The notes beneath the pieces are model-generated. The model was not told the DNA's origin. It did not search any database and saw nothing but the letters and a program-made list of their open reading frames with translations. Of a DNA stretch of 36,597 nucleotides, positions 15,061-22,859 are shown in pieces (position 1 is the stretch's first letter; the number at the start of each line of letters is the position of its first letter). The DNA comes from Sphingomonas sp. Leaf10. Lineage in GTDB: Bacteria; Pseudomonadota; Alphaproteobacteria; Sphingomonadales; Sphingomonadaceae. The stretch is from assembly GCF_001421245.1 (NCBI RefSeq), contig NZ_LMKE01000001.1, forward strand, positions 669,766 through 706,362, read 5' to 3'. The position numbers were made by a program, and so were the translations under genes.

Positions 15061-16629
15061 TCATTGTCCATGCTCGGCGCGCAGCCGCAGCTTGTCGATC
15101 TTTCCCGTCGCGGCCAGCGGCATGGCAGGCAACCGCACGACGGCGTCGGGAATCCACCACGGTGCTACCCGCCCACGCAGCGCCGCCAACAGCGCCTCGT
15201 CGCGAATATCCTCGCCGTCGCGCAGTTCGACGACCAGAATCGGGCGCTCGCCCCATTTGATGTCGGTGCGCCCGATCACCGCCGCCATCGACACCTGCGG
15301 CAGCGCGCCGACCACCCCCTCGATCTCCGCCGGGTTGATCCATTCGCCGCCCGACTTGATCAGGTCCTTGGCACGGCCGGTGATGGTCAGGCTGCCATCG
15401 CGGCCGATCCGCGCCAGATCGCCGGTCGTGAACCAGCCCGTCGCATCGGTGGCCGGTTCGGCCTGCCCGAAATAGCGTTCGACCACCGCCGGCCCGCGCA
15501 CGCGCAAATGCCCCTCGACCTCGCGCTGTTCGGGCAGTGCAGTGCCATCGGCATCGGTCAGCAACAGGTCGATGCCGATCGCGGGCCGTCCCGACGACGC
15601 CGCCGGTCGGTCGGTCAGGCCCGGCGGGGCAAAGGTACCGGCCGGCGACAGCTCGGTCATGCCCCAGCTGGTCTGTACCGTCACGCCCAGCCTGCGTTCC
15701 AACCTTTCCATCAACGCGGGCGGCATCGGTGCGCCGCCGACGATCACCCGCTTCAGGCTCGGTACCTCACCGCCGGTCTGGTCGAGATACTCGACCAGCC
15801 CCAGCCATACTGTCGGCACCCCGACCGCGATCGTCACGCCTTCGGTTTGAATCAACCGGGCGAGGCTCGCGCCATCGGTCGCCCGCCCCGGCAGCACCAG
15901 CGTCGCCCCGACCGCCGGCACCGCGAACGGCAGCCCCCACGCATTGGCATGGAACATCGGCACTGCCGCCAGCACCCGGTCGTTCGCGGTGATCGCCATC
16001 ACATCCGCCTGCAGACTGCGCAGCGTGTGCAGGAAGCAGGCGCGATGGGTATAGGTCACGCCCTTGGGCCGCCCGGTCGTGCCCGAGGTGAAGCACAGCC
16101 CCGACGGCGTGCGTTCGTCGAACCCACCCCATGCCGCATGGGCACCCGGTTCGACGAGTGTATCGAGCGCATCGACTCCGGCGACCCCGTCGATCGCCAG
16201 TAGCAACGGCGGGCGATCGAGCAGCGCCAGCACGTCCCGCGCCAACGGCACCAGATCGGCACTGATCACCACGATCTTTGCCCGCGACTGCACCAGCATG
16301 TCGGCCAGTTGCGCCGCCGTCAGCCGGGGATTGAGCGTATGGCACGCCGCGCCGATGCCCATGATCGCATACCAGGTTTCGACATGCGCCTGACTGTTCC
16401 ATGCCAGCGTCGCGACATGATCGCCGACGCCGATGCCTTGGGCGAGCAGCGCCGCCGAGATCGCCCGCGCCCGTACTTCCAGCGCGGCATAGCCGATCCG
16501 CTGCGTCGTGCCGTCGGTCATAGCGGTGACGACTTGCGCCTCGGGATGCCATTTGCCGGCATGGGTCAGGAACCGGTCGAGCGTCAGCGCGAAATCCTGC
16601 ATCGCGCCGGGGGTTACGTCGCTGCTCAT
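15061..16629 (-). CDS. AMP-forming acyl-CoA ligase
   Basis: 522 residues. It belongs to the ANL adenylating superfamily: P-loop FTSGTTGRPKGVTYTH, A5-type motif WGMTELSP, TGDLARIGRDG, the hinge ITGRAKDLIKSGGEWI and the C-terminal catalytic Lys region PLAATGKIDKLRL. It most resembles the medium/long-chain AlkK/DmdB-like group by the KSGGEWIN hinge. It would convert a carboxylic acid, ATP and CoA to acyl-CoA, AMP and PPi in the cytoplasm. The start is ATG 16629, overlapping the esterase stop as ATGA; the open frame further upstream is a shadow of the esterase. Esterase-ligase coupling suggests that the acid freed by the esterase is activated here. Confidence 0.92.
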   Translation of the reverse strand: MSSDVTPGAMQDFALTLDRFLTHAGKWHPEAQVVTAMTDGTTQRIGYAALEVRARAISAALLAQGIGVGDHVATLAWNSQAHVETWYAIMGIGAACHTLNPRLTAAQLADMLVQSRAKIVVISADLVPLARDVLALLDRPPLLLAIDGVAGVDALDTLVEPGAHAAWGGFDERTPSGLCFTSGTTGRPKGVTYTHRACFLHTLRSLQADVMAITANDRVLAAVPMFHANAWGLPFAVPAVGATLVLPGRATDGASLARLIQTEGVTIAVGVPTVWLGLVEYLDQTGGEVPSLKRVIVGGAPMPPALMERLERRLGVTVQTSWGMTELSPAGTFAPPGLTDRPAASSGRPAIGIDLLLTDADGTALPEQREVEGHLRVRGPAVVERYFGQAEPATDATGWFTTGDLARIGRDGSLTITGRAKDLIKSGGEWINPAEIEGVVGALPQVSMAAVIGRTDIKWGERPILVVELRDGEDIRDEALLAALRGRVAPWWIPDAVVRLPAMPLAATGKIDKLRLRAEHGQ

Positions 16630-18257
16630 TGGCACGCTCCCGCCTTGGCGAGCACCGGCGATGCGACGCCGACATTCCAGTTCCATGGCTGATCGCCCGC
16701 CGCGCGGCGGCGGCAGGTCGCCGCTTCGTGCAGCGCATACATGTTGGGCAGCAGATAGGCGCCCGGTCGCGGCGTGCCGGCAAAGGCCATGTAATGCGCG
16801 CCCTCGCCATAGGCCGGCCAATCTGGCGCGCCCTGCGCACGTGGTACGCCGGTCTTGGCGAAGGAAGCCCAATATCCGATCATCGCGTCCGACAGCGCCC
16901 GTTCACGCTGGCTGTCGGGGACGCTCGGCCAGCCCGGCGGCATGTCGCGCGCGGTGCCGAAGACATAGGGGATTTCGGCGGCGTGGAAGGCGTGCAGCCC
17001 GTTATCGTCCGCCACCGGATAGCCATGATCGAAATAATAGAGATAGACATTCTGCCCCGCCGCCGTCTGACGCAGCGCGAGGCGGGTCGAGGTCCAGCCA
17101 TACATCGCGTCGCGGGTCGTCGCGAGCATCGACTCCGCCATCGCTTCGGCCGGGTAGAGTTTCAGGAACGTCGGGGCGAGGTCGCCATAACGTGCCTGGA
17201 TCGCCGCGACATAGGCATCCCGATCGGCAGGAGCCGGCGGCAGCAGGAAGCGCAGCGAGCGGATCTCGCCGGCATTGAACCCGGTCAGGACCGGCACCCG
17301 CGCCTGCTCGCCCCGATCGAACGTGTCGACCAATTGCCGCCGCAGCCACACCCCGTCGACGCTACCCCAAGGGATATAGCCCGACGCCGCCGCCTTCTGC
17401 ACCAGCGTCGCTGCCGGCATCGCGCGCAACGCGGCCACATCGCCTGCGCCGACCGCCGCCGCAACCCGTACGCCCTCCGCCTCCGCCGACGGCGTGCCAT
17501 GGGCGGTCGTGCGCAGTTCGGGCGTCGAGATCATATAGGCGCTCTGCGCGATCGCCTTGTGGAACAGGCCACGCGCTTGCGGAGACGCCATCAGGTACAG
17601 GGTGCTGAGCGCGCCTGCCGATTCCCCGGCCAGCGTCACGTTGCGGGGATCGCCACCGAAGCCGGCGATGTTGCGCTGGACCCAGCGCAGCGCCGCGACC
17701 TGATCCATCAGCCCGTAATTGCCCGAAATGCGCTGATCGTTCTCGGCACTCAATGCCGGATGCGCGAGGTAACCAAGCACGCCGAGGCGATAGTTGATCG
17801 ACACGACCACCATCCCCTGTTCGGCCAGCCGTCGCCCGTCGAACATCGATTCATGGCCGTAACCGGCGATCAGCGACCCGCCATGTACCCAGACGAACAC
17901 CGGATAATTGCCCGGCTTGCGCGGCCGCCAGACGTTGAGCGCGAGACAATCCTCGCTCATCCGGCGCGGCGGGTCGGCATAGATGCTGCCCATGCGTGGT
18001 GCCGGCTGGACACAGGCATCGGCGAAGTCGGTGGCCTTGCGGGTGTCGTTCCAGTCGGCGGCCGGGACCGGCGGTTTCCAGCGCAGATCGCCGACCGGTG
18101 CCTGCGCAAACGAAATGCCCCGAAACACATCGGTCTCGCCCAGCCGGACACCCTCGACCTTGCCGACCGGCAGCGTCGCTACGGGGCCGGGGGCCGCATG
18201 GGCCGCGCCCCCCGTAAGCACGGCCAATGCCGCGCTGAACGCCAATGCGCGCTTCAT
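16626..18257 (-). CDS. secreted type-B carboxylesterase
   Basis: 543 residues. The signal peptide (MKRALAFSAALAVLTGG ... AHA) marks export to the periplasm or beyond. The alpha/beta-hydrolase COesterase fold has the oxyanion segment VWVHGGSLIAG, the nucleophile elbow GESAG with Ser213, and the catalytic His segment FHAAEIPYVFG. EDCLALNVWRP is the type-B signature 2. It hydrolyses carboxylic esters; the substrate is unknown. It overlaps the MFS gene upstream and the ligase downstream by 4 bases each, so all three are probably made together. It could equally be annotated para-nitrobenzyl esterase-like. Confidence 0.92.
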   Translation of the reverse strand: MKRALAFSAALAVLTGGAAHAAPGPVATLPVGKVEGVRLGETDVFRGISFAQAPVGDLRWKPPVPAADWNDTRKATDFADACVQPAPRMGSIYADPPRRMSEDCLALNVWRPRKPGNYPVFVWVHGGSLIAGYGHESMFDGRRLAEQGMVVVSINYRLGVLGYLAHPALSAENDQRISGNYGLMDQVAALRWVQRNIAGFGGDPRNVTLAGESAGALSTLYLMASPQARGLFHKAIAQSAYMISTPELRTTAHGTPSAEAEGVRVAAAVGAGDVAALRAMPAATLVQKAAASGYIPWGSVDGVWLRRQLVDTFDRGEQARVPVLTGFNAGEIRSLRFLLPPAPADRDAYVAAIQARYGDLAPTFLKLYPAEAMAESMLATTRDAMYGWTSTRLALRQTAAGQNVYLYYFDHGYPVADDNGLHAFHAAEIPYVFGTARDMPPGWPSVPDSQRERALSDAMIGYWASFAKTGVPRAQGAPDWPAYGEGAHYMAFAGTPRPGAYLLPNMYALHEAATCRRRAAGDQPWNWNVGVASPVLAKAGACQ

Positions 18258-19552
18258 TGTTTTTCTCCGGCTTCCTTGGCGATCGCACGGCCGAGTGCCA
18301 GGAACAGCAACACCGCGACGGCATAGAAGGGCAGCAGCGTGTAGAAGGCCATTTGCAGCGGCTTGGCGTGGCCGGCACTCGCGAACCAGTCGCTTGCCGC
18401 ACCCAGATAGGTCGGCCCTAGCCCCAGCCCGATCAGGTTCATCACCAGCAGCAGCAACGCACCGGCCATCACCCGCTGTGCGGGCGCCACCGCTTCCTGC
18501 ACCAACGCGACGGCGGGCGAGAGGTAGAAGTAATTCAGCCCCATCGGCAGCACCAGCAAGACCATCGCCAACTGCCAGCCCGGCGCGGCGATGAACCCGG
18601 CGAAGAACGGTGCGGCAACCACCAGCGCGACGGCGGGGATATAGGCATAGGCACGCCGGTCGCGCGGCACGAGGCGATCGACCATCCGCCCGGCGATGAA
18701 GATACCGCCGCCCATCGATACCAGCACCAGCAACGCATACCAGATCGCGACCTCGTTCAGCGTCATCCCCTTTTCCTCCATCAGGAACAGGGTGGTGAAA
18801 TTGGCGGCGGCATAGGTGATGAACTGGTTGGCGCCGGTCGCAAGCGCCGTCAGCAAAAGGACGCGGCGAGTGAAGAACATGCGGAAGGTCGGCCAGAACG
18901 GTGCGCGCTCGGCGGAAACGCCGGGCGCCACGTCCAGCCCGCCGCGCTTCGGCTCGCGCACCGTCAGGAACACGAGGATCGCAGTGCCGACACCGACGAT
19001 GCCGAGCGCCATGAACGCGTCGCGCCAGCTATAGGCGGCGGCGATCGACGCGCCGAACGCCACGCCCAGCGCGTTGCCGATCGGCGGCCCCAGATTGTAG
19101 AGGCCGAGCGCGGTGCCGCGCGTGCCGGGGCGGAAATAATCGGAGATGATCGCATAGGAGGGCGGCACGCCGCCCGCCTCCCCGACCCCGACCAGCATCC
19201 GTGCGCCGGCCAGTTGCCCGTAATTGCCGGCCAGACCACAAGCGGCGGTGGCCGCGCTCCACAAGCCGCAGGCGAAGGCGACGACCCGCACCCGGTTGCT
19301 GCGATCCGCGAACCACGCGACCGGTACCGACAACACGCAATAGAACAGCGCGAAATACAGACCGCTGATCAGCCCGATCTGGCCATGGGTCAGCCCCAGT
19401 TCGTCGCGGATCGGCTTGGCGAGGATCGCGAGCAACTGCCGGTCGAGGAAGTTCAGCACATAGACGAAGCACAGGATGGCAAGGACGAACCACGCACGGC
19501 GGCTCGCGGGCGGATGGGCGGGGCTGGTACCGACCGGGGCGATCGTCGCCAC
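18254..19552 (-). CDS. MFS transporter (spinster-like)
   Basis: 432 residues with about 12 hydrophobic segments. The first loop motif is DRQLLAILAKPIRDELGLTHG and the MFS A motif variant is AWFADRSNRVRVV. VGVGEAGGVPPSYAIISDYF after segment 4 is characteristic of the spinster-type group often found in sphingomonad catabolic clusters. It likely moves the substrate, or the acid released by the esterase, across the inner membrane. The start is GTG at 19552, 3 bases after the receptor stop; it overlaps the esterase start by 4 bases. Direction and substrate cannot be read from sequence. Confidence 0.9.
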   Translation of the reverse strand: MATIAPVGTSPAHPPASRRAWFVLAILCFVYVLNFLDRQLLAILAKPIRDELGLTHGQIGLISGLYFALFYCVLSVPVAWFADRSNRVRVVAFACGLWSAATAACGLAGNYGQLAGARMLVGVGEAGGVPPSYAIISDYFRPGTRGTALGLYNLGPPIGNALGVAFGASIAAAYSWRDAFMALGIVGVGTAILVFLTVREPKRGGLDVAPGVSAERAPFWPTFRMFFTRRVLLLTALATGANQFITYAAANFTTLFLMEEKGMTLNEVAIWYALLVLVSMGGGIFIAGRMVDRLVPRDRRAYAYIPAVALVVAAPFFAGFIAAPGWQLAMVLLVLPMGLNYFYLSPAVALVQEAVAPAQRVMAGALLLLVMNLIGLGLGPTYLGAASDWFASAGHAKPLQMAFYTLLPFYAVAVLLFLALGRAIAKEAGEKQ

Positions 19553-19555
19553 GGC

Positions 19556-21862
19556 TCAGATCCCCTTGGCCAGACGGATGCCGATCGTTCGCGGACGCAG
19601 CGTCCCGAACCGGCTGGCGAAAAAGGCTTCGGGGTGGATGTAGGTCACCGAATGGTCGTCGGTCAGGTTTTCGACGTATAGCTGTCCAAACCAGTCGCCG
19701 TGGCGCAGCCCGACGCTGGCGTTCAGATTCACATATTCGTCGGTCTCGCCAAAGGTCGGCAGGCGTGCGCGCGGATTGCCCGGCACGTTGGGGAACGAGC
19801 TGTTATACGACCCGACATATTGTGCGTTCACCGCGAAGTTGGCGTTCCAGTCAGGCTTCAGGTCGAAGCCGTAGGTGATCGACGACGAACCCTGCAAGCG
19901 CGGCGCCGACAGCCGGTGGCCGAGCACCGCGCCCGAAATCGCGGCCTCGGCGGCGGTCAGTTCGGTGATCTTCGCATCGTTATAGGCGGCGTTCAGGCCC
20001 AGCACGAGGCCGGTGGTCGGGATCACCGCCATCTCCACCTCGAACCCCTTGCTGCGCGCCGCGCCGACATTGGTCGCGAACTGCACCGAATCCGAGATGC
20101 GATTGGCCTGTACCTGGATGTTGCTCCAGTCGATGACATAGGCGGCGGCGTTGATCGTCACCCGCCCGTCGAGCCAGCGCCCCTTGGCGCCAACTTCATA
20201 GCTCTTCAGATCGTCGGACGACGCCCCGTCGGGGATCACCAGATCGGACGGATTGACGGTGCTGACCCGGCCGGCAAAGGCATTGACCACCGGCCCGCGA
20301 TAGCCGGTCGCGAACGTCGCATAGGTCGTGATGTGCTCGACCGGCTTGAAGCTCGCGCTCGCCTTGTACGACGGCTTCGACCCGCGCGCCTCACGCCCCT
20401 CGGCGGCGGCATAGGGGGTCAGCGTCAGCGGCCCACGCCGCCCGGTCAGCGCCGCGACGAAATAATTGCTGTTATACCCGCCTGCTTCGGTGAATGCCTG
20501 TGCAGTGATCCGGCCATAGCGCATGCCGCCGGTCAGCCAGAATTTGGGCGAGAAGCGGTAGGTAACCTCGCCGAACCCGGCCAGTTCGCGGTTATACTGG
20601 TGGGTGAACTGCTTCTGATAATATTGGTCGGGCAGCCCGGTGATGCCGCGCGCCTGCAGGAATGGCAGCGATGAGCGATATTTGAAATCCACGTCGCGCC
20701 GCCGGTCGAGATAGAAGCCGCCGACCACGAACTGGAGCGGCCCGTCGAAGGTGGAGGCGAGGCGCGTTTCCTGCACGAACACCTTGTCGAACGCATCGGC
20801 GTCCAGCCCGAAGGCGATCGCCCCGCCAAAGGTATTGGCCAGATCGGCATAGAAGCGCTGGTCGAAATCCGAATAGGTGCTGCTGCTGGTCAGCCGTGCG
20901 AAATCGAAGTCGTAATCGATCGTCGCGTTCAGGATCGTCTGCTTGCCGGTGAAGCGATCAGGCTGGTCCGATACGCGCTTTTCGCGGCCCAGCGACGGGC
21001 TGGTCAGCGACGAGTCCTTGGGGTCGCTATTCTCGTACGACCCCAGGAGCCGCACCGACAGCCGGCTGGTCGGCTTGGCCAACAGGATCACGCGGCCGCC
21101 ATAATCGATCAGCGTGTTCGAATTCTTCACGCCGGTCCCGACATTGTCGAGATAGCCTTCCTCGTTGCGATAGAAACCGACCGCACGCACCGCCACCTTG
21201 TCGTCGACGATCGGCACGTTGACCATCGCGTTGTAGCGCTGGCGGAAGCTGTCCTTGCCGGTCAGACCCAGATCGACCACGGCGGCGGTCCGGACGTCGT
21301 TCAGGTCGGGGCTCTTGGTCAGGATGCGCATCGCGCCCGACAGCGATCCCGATCCGAACAGCGTCCCCTGCGGCCCGCGCAGGAATTCGACGCGCTCGAC
21401 GTCGAACAGATTCGGGTCGACAACGGTGGTGTTGCCGATCGTCGAGACCGGCAGTTCGTCGATATAGACCGCGACCGTGCTTTGCAGGTTCGCGCCATAA
21501 CCGTTGGTGGCGATGCCGCGCACGGTGAAGTTATTGAAATTCTGGGTCGGGCGATTGAGCACCACGCCCGGCGTCTCGCGCGCGATCCCTTCGAAGCCGA
21601 CGATGCCTTCGCGGGTCAGTTCGCCCTGCTGGAACGCGGTGACGCTGATCGGCACGTCCTGGATGCGTTCCTCGCGGCGGGTCGCGGTGACGACGATTTC
21701 GGCAGAGGGGTCGTCGGCTTCGGCACGGTCGCTGCGGGCGACCTGTCCCGACTGGTCGGACGTCTGCTCGGCCGGCGGTGCCGCCTCCTGCGCAAACGCC
21801 GACGACACAGACATAACCGCAAGGGCGCCGGCACATGCCGACGCATACAGGGCAACCCGCAT
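19556..21862 (-). CDS. TonB-dependent outer-membrane receptor
   Basis: 768 residues from ATG 21862. Signal peptide (MRVALYASACAGALAVMSVSSAFAQ by position), then a plug domain (EIVVTATRREERIQDVPISVTAFQQG; RGIATNGYGANLQ; FLRGPQGTLFGSGSLSGAMRI) and a 22-strand-type barrel ending in YVENLTDDHSVTYIHPEAF and the terminal strand. EIVVTATRREERIQDVPISVTAF is the style of plug common in sphingomonad receptors for organic nutrients rather than siderophores. ATG 21862 has AGGAG upstream at good spacing; a GTG at 21868 is an alternative. First structural gene of the catabolic unit, so it probably imports the ester or oligomer that the later genes process. Confidence 0.94.
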   Translation of the reverse strand: MRVALYASACAGALAVMSVSSAFAQEAAPPAEQTSDQSGQVARSDRAEADDPSAEIVVTATRREERIQDVPISVTAFQQGELTREGIVGFEGIARETPGVVLNRPTQNFNNFTVRGIATNGYGANLQSTVAVYIDELPVSTIGNTTVVDPNLFDVERVEFLRGPQGTLFGSGSLSGAMRILTKSPDLNDVRTAAVVDLGLTGKDSFRQRYNAMVNVPIVDDKVAVRAVGFYRNEEGYLDNVGTGVKNSNTLIDYGGRVILLAKPTSRLSVRLLGSYENSDPKDSSLTSPSLGREKRVSDQPDRFTGKQTILNATIDYDFDFARLTSSSTYSDFDQRFYADLANTFGGAIAFGLDADAFDKVFVQETRLASTFDGPLQFVVGGFYLDRRRDVDFKYRSSLPFLQARGITGLPDQYYQKQFTHQYNRELAGFGEVTYRFSPKFWLTGGMRYGRITAQAFTEAGGYNSNYFVAALTGRRGPLTLTPYAAAEGREARGSKPSYKASASFKPVEHITTYATFATGYRGPVVNAFAGRVSTVNPSDLVIPDGASSDDLKSYEVGAKGRWLDGRVTINAAAYVIDWSNIQVQANRISDSVQFATNVGAARSKGFEVEMAVIPTTGLVLGLNAAYNDAKITELTAAEAAISGAVLGHRLSAPRLQGSSSITYGFDLKPDWNANFAVNAQYVGSYNSSFPNVPGNPRARLPTFGETDEYVNLNASVGLRHGDWFGQLYVENLTDDHSVTYIHPEAFFASRFGTLRPRTIGIRLAKGI

Positions 21863-21913
21863 GCTCACTCTCCTGAGCGAAGCCGGCTGTTCGCACCGGT
21901 CCTCGATCAGCCA

Positions 21914-21941
21914 ATCATCGCAGGTCCCACGGCAAAGTCAA
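21914..21941 (-). promoter_or_regulatory. possible promoter of the TonB-receptor catabolic unit
   Basis: On the minus strand TTGACT (21941-21936) and GATGAT (21919-21914) are spaced by 16 bases; each matches the consensus at 4 to 5 of 6 positions. The start would be near 21907, about 45 bases before the receptor ATG. This would allow the unit to be transcribed separately from the TetR gene. Confidence 0.4.
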
Positions 21942-21968
21942 CATTCACTATCGCGACCGTTAGTATTA

Positions 21969-21979
21969 TCACGGCGTGA
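21969..21979. promoter_or_regulatory. possible TetR operator palindrome
   Basis: TCACG-G-CGTGA is a perfect inverted repeat around one base, about 30 bases upstream of the -35 candidate for the receptor gene and 25 bases after the TetR stop. It is the only clear palindrome in the gap. TetR proteins often bind longer palindromes (15 bases or more), so this is a candidate only. Confidence 0.25.
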
Positions 21980-22003
21980 CGGGATAGGTAATTTTGAGCG
22001 GAT

Positions 22004-22690
22004 TTACAGTGCTTTACGCTCATCGCAAATCGAACGAAACCCCGCCGCCATGAACCGTGCCATGCGCTGTTTCACCGCAACGAAGTCCTCGGACCGGCAC
22101 AACCCGCCCGACAATTTGTCGATTCGCCCGGTCCGCGCCAGCGTCAGCATCAGCGCACCGGTAACGAAGTGATATCCCCAGAAGATATCGGTTCGGCTGC
22201 AATCGGGCATGGCGCGTTGCAGGATGTCGATCAGCCGCAGGACGACCGGATCGAAATAATCGTCCATCATCTCCGCCCCCCATTCGGGGGTATTCGCAAC
22301 CTGAGCGCCGAGCGCGGCATAGTTGCGCCAGCCCTCGCCGCCCTGGATATACAGGTCGAGGTCGGTGTCGAGAAACGCCTGCAACACCCCTTCGACGGTG
22401 GGGGCATCGCCGGCCGCGCGTTCATAGTCGTCGAGCGCGCGCATACGCGTCTCGCTGGTCACGATCGCACGACGTGCGAAGACCTGATCGAACAACTCTT
22501 TCTTGTCGCGGAAATAATAGCTTAGCAGCGTACGGTGCACCCCCACCTGCTGCGCGACATCGGCCAGCGTCACCCCGTACAGCCCGTGTTTCGAAAACAG
22601 CGCCTCGGCGACGTCGAGGATCTGTTCGATCATGTCGGCACGTTGTTCGGCCTTGCGCGAGGCCCGTTTGGTCGGTTTGGCGGTCGTCAC
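22004..22690 (-). CDS. TetR-family transcriptional regulator
   Basis: 228 residues. The N-terminal HTH (about 18-65: ILDVAEALFSKHGLYGVTLADVAQQ ... RTLLSYYFRDKKELFDQVF, split here) is a clear TetR DNA-binding domain; the C-terminal ligand/dimer domain is helical (FDPVVLRLIDILQRAM, YHFVTGALMLTLA). The start is GTG at 22690, with AGGA about 9 bases upstream. It sits directly upstream of, and in the same direction as, the receptor-transporter-esterase-ligase-SDR genes, so it is the likely local repressor responding to the substrate or its CoA ester. Confidence 0.9.
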   Translation of the reverse strand: MTTAKPTKRASRKAEQRADMIEQILDVAEALFSKHGLYGVTLADVAQQVGVHRTLLSYYFRDKKELFDQVFARRAIVTSETRMRALDDYERAAGDAPTVEGVLQAFLDTDLDLYIQGGEGWRNYAALGAQVANTPEWGAEMMDDYFDPVVLRLIDILQRAMPDCSRTDIFWGYHFVTGALMLTLARTGRIDKLSGGLCRSEDFVAVKQRMARFMAAGFRSICDERKAL

Positions 22691-22797
22691 GCGCCTGTCC
22701 TGTCAGCATCGCCGATCCGTCGTCAAGCGCGGTGGATCGAACCACGCCCCTCGCTCGAAGGATGGAAGCTCCGGTACGAGCGCCAATATTTTCCATC

Positions 22798-22818
22798 GAC
22801 CGGTGTGCTCGGCCGGTC
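22798..22818. promoter_or_regulatory. inverted repeat in TetR / diguanylate cyclase divergent gap
   Basis: GACCGG (22798-22803) and CCGGTC (22813-22818) flank a 9-base spacer, 42 bases before the cyclase ATG. It could be an operator for the cyclase or, as a second TetR site, for autoregulation. Position and symmetry are seen; function is inferred. Confidence 0.25.
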
Positions 22819-22859
22819 TGCTAACGATCCGCTAAGCAACGTCGGTTATACGCAATAGC

